Shown here: positions 11,466-64,000 of the stretch, one piece after another | Layout: each line of letters begins with the position of its first letter | Position numbering within the stretch: position 1 is the first letter of the stretch | Source: Chelonoidis abingdonii | Lineage: Eukaryota > Chordata > Testudines > Testudinidae | DNA length: 64,000 nt | Reading direction: 5' to 3' | Assembly: GCF_003597395.2 (NCBI RefSeq) | Contig: NC_133777.1 | Span: forward strand, 59,768,791-59,832,790 | Position numbers and translations under genes: made by a program | Notes under the pieces: model-generated | What the model saw: the letters and a program-made list of their open reading frames with translations, nothing else | What the model was told of the DNA's origin: nothing | Database searches by the model: none

Positions 11466-11727
11466 CAGGGGTGGCTCCAGGCACCAGCATGCCAAGTGTG
11501 TGCCTGGGGCACCAAGCCACAGGGGGCGCTCTGCCGGTCGCTGCGAGGGCGGCAGGCAGATTGCCTTCAGCAGCATGCCTGTGGAGGGTCAGCTGGTCCC
11601 GCAGCTTCGGCGGATCTCCCGCAGGCATGCCACGGAATCCGCGGGATCGGGGACCTCCCGGAAGCAAGACGCCGAAGGCAGCCTGCCTGCCATGCTTGGG
11701 GCGGCAAAATACCTAGAGCTGCCCCTG
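11466..11727. mobile_element. hAT-like MITE with perfect 8-bp target duplication
   Basis: Termini CAGGGGTGGCTCCAGGCA and the inverted TACCTAGAGCTGCCCCTG; flanked on both sides by ATCCAAAC (11458-11465 and 11728-11735). GC-rich interior without coding capacity, so mobilised by another element's hAT transposase. Confidence 0.9.
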
Positions 11728-11735
11728 ATCCAAAC

Positions 11736-12224
11736 TTACTACATTTTTAAAGAAAAAACAAGATGACAAAGAAGAAGGGAATGTGTCAGTGCAAAGAGAT
11801 GAAAGGAAGATAGGGACGAGAGAAAGTTGATGGAAACAGGCCAGAGGTATGGTAGAAACAGAAAAAGAGGGTGAAGAAAGGGAGAGATGTTTAAAAAAAT
11901 GTATTGTTTTCAACTCCTCACACAGCCGTCAGTTTGTCATTTTCTGACATTCAGAGGTGGGACAGGGCAGCTGTTTGTCTGAGGAGAAAGTAGGGCTAAA
12001 AAGCTGAATTTAGAATTATTACCAAGGTAAGAAAAAAGGTATTGGGATAGAAACATGGTCTGTGCTGAAGAAAGCATCAGAAAGATCAGTCTCTCATCCT
12101 CAAGGGCTAGGAAAAAAGGTTACAACTGCTATGTTATGCTATGTGATGGCAAAACTATTCATTCCCCCCACATGCATAGGCTGGTTTTACCTGCATGGTA
12201 GATCAAGCCTCCTATACAGTATTA
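11736..12224. other. intergenic, purine-rich then AT-rich
   Basis: 11750-11890 is a GA-rich stretch on the plus strand. No gene seen. Confidence 0.4.
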
Positions 12225-13190
12225 GGCCAGGTCTACACTAGAAACGTTTGCCAGTATACTAATGTCAGTTGGGGAGTGATATGTAATATATATATATATT
12301 ATATTTACAAAATACAGTAGATTCCATGTAATTGCAATCCTGATATTGAGCAATGGTATGCTGATAATTGGCAACTTTTTTTTTTTTTTTTTAGAAGAAA
12401 GATGCCACCCACTTGCAGGCAGGTCTGCAGAAGGAAGCGCTGGGACATGTCAAGCACCCTCTACATGCAGGTTTGCGAGGCTGCAGCTCGGCACACCTGC
12501 CTGTGGCTAGTGCTCAGCATGTCCCAGTACTTCTTTTTGGGGCTGCAGCCCAACACACCTGCTTGCACACAGGGCCCATACAGGGGGTGCAGACTGGAAG
12601 GGGAGGCTGTGGGCCAAGCACTAGCAGGGAGAGGGGCTGCAGTCCATATGCTGGATCTGCACAGTACCTCTCCCTGTGCTCTCCAGGCTACGCCCTCCTG
12701 GGGGACTGTGCACAGTGAAGGAAGATTGGGACGCACTGAGCCCCGACCCCTGGAGAGTGCAGGCAGAGGTACCATGTAGATTGTAGCCCCAGTGCCACCA
12801 CTCCTTGTGGAAAGCCCCAGCATCTAGACTGCTCCCTGCTGCTGCTCTGCCCACAGGTTTGAAGGGCTGCAGCCAGGGAAGACACATCCCAGTGCTTCCC
12901 TCCCTGACTGCTGCCTCACAAACCTGCCTTCTGCTTATTACCAACTTCCGGATAATAGCAACTTTTTCCGGCAAGTGAGGGATTGTTAATAAGTAGAACT
13001 GATGTACTGTGTTTCTATACAGGCAAAAACCTACAGGTAGATGCAGTTAATACCAGCATAGAAGTGCTTTTGCTGGTATAAGGTATTTTGCTCTAAGAAG
13101 CAGTATAAGTTATACTGACAAAAGCATAAGCTACATCTATAATAGGAGGGTTTGATACAATAGCAAACCTATTCTGGTGTAGACTAGGCC
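12225..13190. mobile_element. PIF/Harbinger-like element with nested insertion
   Basis: Inverted ends GGCCAGGTCTACACTAG and CTGGTGTAGACTAGGCC; both flanks are TTA (12222-12224, 13191-13193), the 3-bp target duplication of PIF/Harbinger. Interior hairpin-forming ends resemble other MITEs here; the middle is a separate element. Confidence 0.8.
12315..13009. mobile_element. nested element, possibly Tigger/pogo-like
   Basis: Ends CAGTAGATTCC and GATGTACTG with TA at the left border. Inside the ends, AATTGGCAACTTTTT and ATAGCAACTTTTTCC lie on either side of a GC-rich centre (12400-12950). That centre carries internal repeats (AGGTCTGCAG, AGGTTTGCGAGGCTGCAG, GGGCTGCAGCC). Class assignment is tentative. 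Confidence 0.45.
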
Positions 13191-13193
13191 TTA

Positions 13194-14099
13194 GTTAATA
13201 CAATTATTTTCAAGATACTCTAATATTGTATAGAGAAAGATACAGGATGAGTTGAAAACTACATTTTAAGTAGTAGCTCTAAAGACTGAGAATGAACACA
13301 CTGACATTTCAATGAAAAACGCGTACGACAGCCATCCAACCCCTTGGTATTTTGTAATCTCTTAATTTTTCTTTTTCTTCTACTTTTCTTTCTGGGACTA
13401 TTATTCTTATTTTAGGCCACAAGACAAATAAAATGTAGAAAACGTTATTTAAGGTGTTAGGAGACCAAAATTTAATTGTGCTACCACTTAAAGTATTTGG
13501 TTTTAAACAAACTGCAGATTACAAACTGTAAATAGATTTCACTGTGATAATTTATTTATGCATAGTTGATACCAAATTCCTTTTTCATTTGTAATAGTGG
13601 GGAAAAAAACTAGGAAAACTTTGAAGCCTCACCTGTGCACATCTCTTTCACAAAACTTGAATAGATGTACCAATCTGAAAGTAACTCGGGCACCCATGAA
13701 TCTTATCAACACACAGGGAGGGCTCGGAGCTTGATAACATGCTAACCTTTGAAGGGCAGGTGAAATATTTCCTATTGAATTTGTAAACAGGAGGAATGAA
13801 GGTGTGGGGTGCAAACTATATGCAATGCAGTAGCAACTGCAGCTACCAACTTGCTGTTTGCATATGCATACACACCTTTTGGGGGCTGTCAGTACTGCTT
13901 GGCTGTTAGTTCTACTGAAATGAATGGGGGTGGTGGGATGTTTGCCATTGATCTCAATGGGAGCAGCACATACCCATTTTGTGCCTGCAATTTAAGTTGC
14001 ATGCTTTGAAAATCTGTTTGATTTTTATTGGAGTAAATAGGATTTCCAAGCAACACAATCTCTGATGAAAGAGAAATTTTAAAAACTCACTGATTTACA
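13194..14099. other. intergenic, nothing recognised
   Basis: AT-rich, immediately downstream of the inferred TCF12 poly(A) site. Confidence 0.45.
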
Positions 14100-14119
14100 A
14101 TGTTAAAAAAGATGGCACA

Positions 14120-14125
14120 TTTATT
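14120..14125 (-). terminator. candidate distal TCF12 poly(A) signal
   Basis: AATAAA on the minus strand with a T-rich stretch (CTTTTTTAAC) just downstream. Chosen as the furthest signal before sequence character changes; usage is unproven. Confidence 0.35.
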
Positions 14126-16487
14126 GCTACATAAATGTTATATACATAGTGTTTTCTGTTACATTGACAGAAAATTTTTTGAACTTCTTGCTGCTGGTTG
14201 AAAAGGTTTTATCAGCAATACCTTGAAATTTGACACAGGGTACAAATCTGCAATAAATCAACAATGGAAACTGGAGAACAAGATGAGAAGCAATTCATCT
14301 CGGACAATTAGCTCTTACAATACTCCATAGGTACTACACGGTATGCTAGAACCCTACTATGGTCTTACAATGCTATTGTAAATTTCTGATATTAATGAAC
14401 ATGTTATGGTAAATAACCCTACATTTTTACTACCTAATATAGTAAAATAAAGTAAGAAACTTTTTACTGAAAACTTTTTCGATTTCAAAAATCTAGAAAG
14501 AGTAATATTTAGAATTCAAGAAATTTTCTTACAAGATTATTGTATAAAAGACTAGCTACAGTGAAAAATAAGCCAAATGTTTTTTTCTTTCTATTTTATG
14601 AAGGAAAGCTTCTGGGCATACTGCAAAGTCTAATATAGCCAAAAAGACGACAAGCTTAGAAGGAAAAAGGCCTGGCAGTGGCATGTGATCACTTTCACAC
14701 GTCATACGCGACAAATTTGTTTAGCTGATAAACACTGAAATGAAGAACAAGGCCACAGATATAGTCAGAGATTATCTGATGATATATTCAAATTAAGTAA
14801 TAGAATGAAATCACTAATTTCACAAACTACTGGTTTGTTATGAACCATCCAAAACATGATTTTAAATTCATTATCTGTTTTAACAGTCCTTTTTTTTTTT
14901 GTTCTTTCAAATTAATTGAAATTATTTAAAATGATTAACTGTTTTGTTCCTTTTTTTGTATGTGAGCTGATTGGGTATTGCCTCTTTCACTGGTGGCAAA
15001 CAATAGCTAAGATAACCTTGGCTTGATAGTTTTCCCCCCATGGTCATTGCAGTGGAAGACAGTTTCCATGGAAGTTCAGAGGGATTTCAACAATCAACAC
15101 ATTAGTGACAAAGGAATACTTATGGACACTGTTCAGGTGGAGCAACATTTAATGGTTTAATGCTAATATGGCTTGGGAGGGGGCGGTTTGTTTGCAACTG
15201 ATTGAATTACACTGAATTCTTCTCCACTGACAAGCCATACAAAAATGACAAGATAATTAATGTATACAATAAGGAAAAAGATTGGTGACCATTGCTCTTA
15301 TCTCCCATTATGTAATTAGCCCACCACAGCTGTGTTTAGTTCATCACACTACCTGCCATGGTGAATTTAGGATTTTACTGTTTCACCATAATTACAGCCC
15401 GAAAAGTCTCCTTTGTATTTTAATGGATTTTGTGCTTACGTACAGCTAACACTTTACATGTACTATATGTAGTACTTACTGCTTGGAAAACAAAGCAATT
15501 CTAACGAAGTAGATTCTCCCCACCCAATTTACACTTCACATTACAAGCTTTACTATGAAGCCTAGAAGCCTAAAAAGGTTTGGTTTATAATTAGAAATAA
15601 AAATATTTATTTGAGGAAAGTCTGAGGGAAAAAATACCACTTTTTAAATCCAAGAAATGGCATGGTCACACTACTGCTCCTGTCTGCGTTCTTCACTGTA
15701 CCTTCTAATGGCTTGAAGTATGGAGCTCAATATGGAAGCTGATGATGACCATAACTGTTCAGATTACCAGAGACAAAAAAAAAAAAAAAAAAGCTATGCC
15801 AAGAAATGTTTTCCTATTGCATGGACAACAGTAGTTATATGTAAAAAGGAGTGGAAAGGACAACAAAAGACTTTTCCCTTCCTTTTTTAAGACACTAATA
15901 GGTATGCTGGGAATGCTAAGGGTCAACGGTTGTCACGGCTTTGTTCTCTGAATGTGAACAGCTTTAACAAATGCTGGCATCAGCTGAAATTCTATCAGCT
16001 TTCAACATGTTAACTTTTCCCTTTATATGTAGACCTTTACAGTTCCATAACAATAAATAAAATTTGTAGTTACAATGCATTTGTCAATTCAGTTTAGGCA
16101 CAAGGCAACTTCCACGATGAGTGGAGAGATCACAACAGTCTCTGATTGTGCAGAAGCGACACACTGCTTGCAACAGAATGATATGTTCAGAGTATTTCAT
16201 GGGCTGAAATTCTATCTGAAGATCTTTGTATCTTCACTTCTGATGCAGGTGTTGACCAGTAGCTTTGATCATAAGATTGCATTTGGGTTCTTGCTTCAAG
16301 TGTTTTCGCCTGTCAGATTTGTGTCTTCATATAATGTTAGTTGTCTGTGTCCTTGTGAAGAAAGGTCACCTTCTATATATCCTACTGATAATTCTGGAAT
16401 TCTGGCATGGAAATAGGAGAAAAAATTGTATTAGTAAAACAATTAATGAAAAATTAACAACACTATTATATAGACTGTAGCTGTATC

Positions 16488-16640
16488 ATATTTGTAGTGT
16501 TGTTGCAGCTGTGTCAATCCCAGGATATTAGAGAGACATGCTCGGTGAGGTAAAATCATCTTTTGAAGCAGCTTCTGGTGGTGAAAGAGACAAGTTTTCA
16601 AGTTTACATAGAACTCTTCTTCAGGTCTTTTTTCAGTGAA
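16488..16640 (-). repeat. interspersed repeat in TCF12 3' UTR with hammerhead-like core
   Basis: A diverged copy of a repeat I know from reptile DNA. Plus strand shows GTAGTGTTGTTGCAGCTGTG, CCAGGATATTAGAGAGACAT and, at the end, CTCTTCTTCAGGTCT. On the minus strand, the sense of TCF12, it carries CTGAAGA, a hairpin and GAAA. Family name not assigned. Confidence 0.6.
16590..16624 (-). ncRNA. hammerhead-ribozyme-like core, probably degenerate
   Basis: Minus strand: CTGAAGA (16624-16618, fits CUGANGA), then a stem in which GAGTT (16616-16612) can pair with AACTT (16604-16600) around loop CTATGTA, then GAAA (16599-16596). This order is the hammerhead core. Stem III and the NUH cleavage triplet are not convincing, so activity is doubtful. 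Confidence 0.35.
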
Positions 16641-18941
16641 TTTAGTGCAAATGAAATGTACCAAATTACTACAGTTCTGTCCCCCTCAAGCACATCCAGC
16701 AACAGTGCAAAAATATCCTACTCCACTGATGTGCCATGAAGATGGCCTGGGGAAAACATCTTTTGATGAGGTTGACAAGATAGCTCACCATTCCAGCATG
16801 GACTTCTCAGCTGAGATTGCCGACTAAGATGTTGGTCAGGATGGTAATTCTTATAATGTGGAAACCTGTCTACCAGGAATTGGACTGAAACCACTAAATC
16901 CATTTTATCTAGGCAACTGAAAAGCTTTTAAAATCTTGAGGTATCAGCAGCAGGATACCACTGATTATACAGAGAAACCAAAACTAACTTATTTTTTCCT
17001 CAACTCAAAGGAGAACTTAATCTTTAGAACAAAACCCTACAATGGAATGGAACAATTCTTAATAATCCAGTATGGTTTAGAAGCACATGACCACTCTGTC
17101 ATACGTTTTGTGTTATTTTAAAAATAAATGCCTCAACCTAGCAAAGATGAAAGAACTACAACCAACTAAAGAAACTGATGTGGGAAAAACTTAACAGCCT
17201 ACTCTTTTTCAGAATGGCACTGAAAATTTCCCTGTCTGGAATATCATGATTTTATATATTGTTTAGGAGATGGAAGGAGGGGAAGTAAGTATTTGCAACA
17301 CTCAATTTACAGGTCTAAAAAACCAAACAATTGTTTAATTTGTCTTTACCAAGACTACATGTTTAACATTTTTCATCTAAGAATTGGACACTTTCTGCAG
17401 AACTCTTATCTTTTCCTAAGTTATACAAATGATTATTCATATTCTAATTCACATCATTAAAGGTCAAGCTGTTGTATGTAACTAGTCAGTATAATCTTTT
17501 TCATCAGTGTTCAGATTTTGTTACCCTAGTACGGTAATTACTTAAAAGTTTAATGACATCATGGTACTTCTTGCTACATGTTCTTTGTAAAAGTGTGCCG
17601 AGAAATTCAATTCTTATCGTGGCATGAAAATCCACTGTGTTGATTTGACAGGACTATCTTTTGGCAAATTAGAAGGGGCCTATTGCAGTGGTGTGAAATG
17701 GAACAAAAACTAGAGGAACTCAGTAGGGCTATGCTTTGAGGTAGAAAAAAGAACATTTCTTCAATCTAGTTTACAGTGGAAGAAGCTGACTGGGATTGCT
17801 CTGGCAATCGGAAAAATATCACCAGAAATATCTAACAAGATTCAATTTCAGTGCCACCTTGATGTTTTGGAAGATCTCTCAGAGGATACGCAGCTACCTT
17901 GGGATAAATTCCAGGATGCTGCAGAAGGATTTGCCACATAACTTTGACCACAGTTAATAGAAGCTATGATACTAAATCCATGGACGATGCATCCAAAATG
18001 TAATCTCTTGTCTTTGTAAAATATAAGTGAAAATAGAGGCACTGGAACCTGACCATGGGCATAATAGCTTTGATGAGCCCAAGTGGCCAGGAAAATACTA
18101 ATACTTTGAAGAATTCTAACAGGAATTTGCATGGTCAAAAGCAGCTTTTCATTTTTTATTTTTTTTTAACCAATTCTGTTGAAAATCAGACTGCTATCCC
18201 AGTATGGGATCATCAACTGGAGCTTTCCAGTGAATGATATAGCAACCACCTGGCTACATAAGACAATACAAACATTGGTTTTTCGTGTGTGGATTCACAA
18301 AAAGCTGAAATTGTAGCCACATAAGGTAGGATTTTATTGAAGATGTCTACTGCAGATTGCAAAGACAGTCAAGTAATGCCTGTCAGACAAGTGGTATGAT
18401 TTAAATGACTGGCCTCAAGCCAAATATCAATCCTCTTCTATTTGAAATGAAAAGCCCCTTCTGACTATTTGAGTTGCTGTATGAATCAGCACTGGGAAAT
18501 AATGAGCTGATAATTAAACAAGTGAGATATTTATACCTCTTGAGTATGCACAATTAATCTCTATTATTTTTGGCTTATCTAACCTAGTTATGAGTAGCTC
18601 CTCTGAGGTCACACTGTGAAGGCCACCTGACTCAGGAGGATATATCCGTAGGCAACAACGCATGCAAATAAACTACCTAAAATTCCTGGTTCTTTAGTTT
18701 ATAACTAATCCACATCTGAATACTCTTATTCGTGGCTCAGATGTATAGAAGTGCTTAGTGCACTTTAATGAAGAGGCTAATGTCCACTGGTAGCTCCAAT
18801 TACTAAGAATAATCACACAAATTGTGTTTTCGTTGGCTTTCAAACTTCTGTCAGTAAATCAAGTTACAGCCATCCCAGTGCATTGATGGGACCCTCTCCC
18901 CAAACTGATGAACATGAAGAAAAGACATACCTGGCTAGTGT

Positions 18942-63474
<44,533 letters not shown>

Positions 63475-64000
63475 ACTGATTCTAAAAATGACACAGTCTG
63501 CAGTTAAAGTGCACTGCTTCTCTCCAAGACATCCATCCACCCGATCAAACAGAGTAATTCTTCAGTACTAAGTGTACACACATGGATCTACTCAAAAGGA
63601 ACTTATGCAAAACAGGACTGAACCATTTCATATGGGGAAGAGGGGGGTGTGAGAGAGAGACATACACTGTAATTTCTATAAAATTCTATCAACCCCCCGT
63701 TTTTAGTCATAATTCCAACCAGCAAAACTCTTGCAAAAACAGTTTATTTACAACAGTTAAGATACAGAGGTTTGTAGCTACCAGTATACTGAGAAATTAT
63801 TAGCTTTGTCCATGCAAATAAAATACTACAAAGGAATAACAAATAGAAAAATCCTAGTTAATCTTCTGTTTTTTGTTTTAATTCAATTAGAGCACTTGTG
63901 GCAGTAGAGTCATAGCTTGATGCACCTCCAGTGACACTACCATCTGGCTCTGTCTAAAGTTGCTTCCAACTTTGACAAACACACCACAGAGCAATCATGA
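63475..64000 (-). promoter_or_regulatory. possible HEBAlt promoter region
   Basis: Sequence upstream of the Alt start codon. It holds a perfect octamer ATGCAAAT (63822-63829, plus strand), a CATATG E-box near 63633, a TATA-like TTTTATAG on the minus strand around 63675-63682 and a CT-rich stretch at 63649-63660. In mammals this exon has its own promoter; here the promoter role is inferred from position only. Confidence 0.35.

Larger units (their letters stand above)
14100..18941 (-). other. TCF12: probable TCF12 3' untranslated region
   Basis: No reading frame of note over 4.8 kb downstream of the stop, AT-rich with many T/A runs, as expected of a long 3' UTR. The end is set by an AATAAA (plus-strand tttatt, 14120-14125) followed by T-rich sequence. 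Other AATAAA candidates lie near 18322, 18154 and 15607, so shorter forms are possible. A repeat copy at 16488-16640 lies within it. The extent is inferred, without transcript data. Confidence 0.45.

Noticed and set aside
11223..11766. Overlapping open frames of 175 and 158 codons
   Set aside because: They cross a hAT MITE with perfect target duplications; GC-rich MITE sequence gives long frames on several strands.
12402..12974. Several overlapping frames on both strands
   Set aside because: Produced by the GC-rich centre of a nested transposon; Cys/His-rich translations are not zinc fingers with regular spacing.
63475..63540. N-terminal extension of HEBAlt from the ATG at 63540
   Set aside because: In frame, but the added residues have no counterpart I know, an acceptor-like site intervenes, and MYCAY is the established start.

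Overview
The window is vertebrate nuclear DNA, most likely from a hidden-necked (cryptodiran) turtle. The gene is a split vertebrate gene with GT-AG introns. The turtle call rests on the repeats: a tRNA-derived SINE with a CR1-like 3' tail, several CR1 3' ends, a DIRS-type retrotransposon, hAT and PIF/Harbinger-like MITEs and an old MIR/CORE-SINE. A crocodilian is less likely but not excluded from sequence alone.

The only gene I can support is TCF12 (HEB), a class I basic helix-loop-helix E-protein on the minus strand. Thirteen coding exons were placed by splice sites and reading phase, from an ATG at 63474 to a TGA ending at 18942. They join without a frame break into 1611 bp (536 aa; 512 aa if the 72-bp cassette exon is skipped). 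The first exon, starting MYCAYPVPG, is the alternative first exon of the short HEBAlt isoform. The whole short-isoform coding sequence is therefore here, while the upstream exons of the long isoform (activation domain AD1) lie beyond base 64000. A long AT-rich 3' UTR probably runs to a poly(A) signal near 14120.

Layout: 1-1360 unassigned GC-rich sequence with one hAT-like MITE. 1362-6472 is a decayed DIRS retrotransposon with inverted terminal repeats, a gag-like region, RT, RNase H and a broken tyrosine recombinase. 6473-14100 is intergenic and packed with repeats: LINE and CR1 pieces, an interrupted MIR, hAT and Harbinger-like elements, and a 46-base G run. 14100-18941 is the probable TCF12 3' UTR. 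18942-63474 holds the TCF12 exons in AT-rich introns with scattered repeats. 63475-64000 is upstream of the HEBAlt exon and may hold its promoter.

The most interesting points lie in RNA structure and transposon biology. A hammerhead-ribozyme-like core sits in sense orientation in the TCF12 3' UTR. A second, degraded one lies in an intron inside an element split by a multi-hairpin MITE. Two tandem NAGNAG acceptors could each add or drop one residue of the E-protein. I found no prokaryotic-type system, CRISPR array or non-transposon novel gene cluster.
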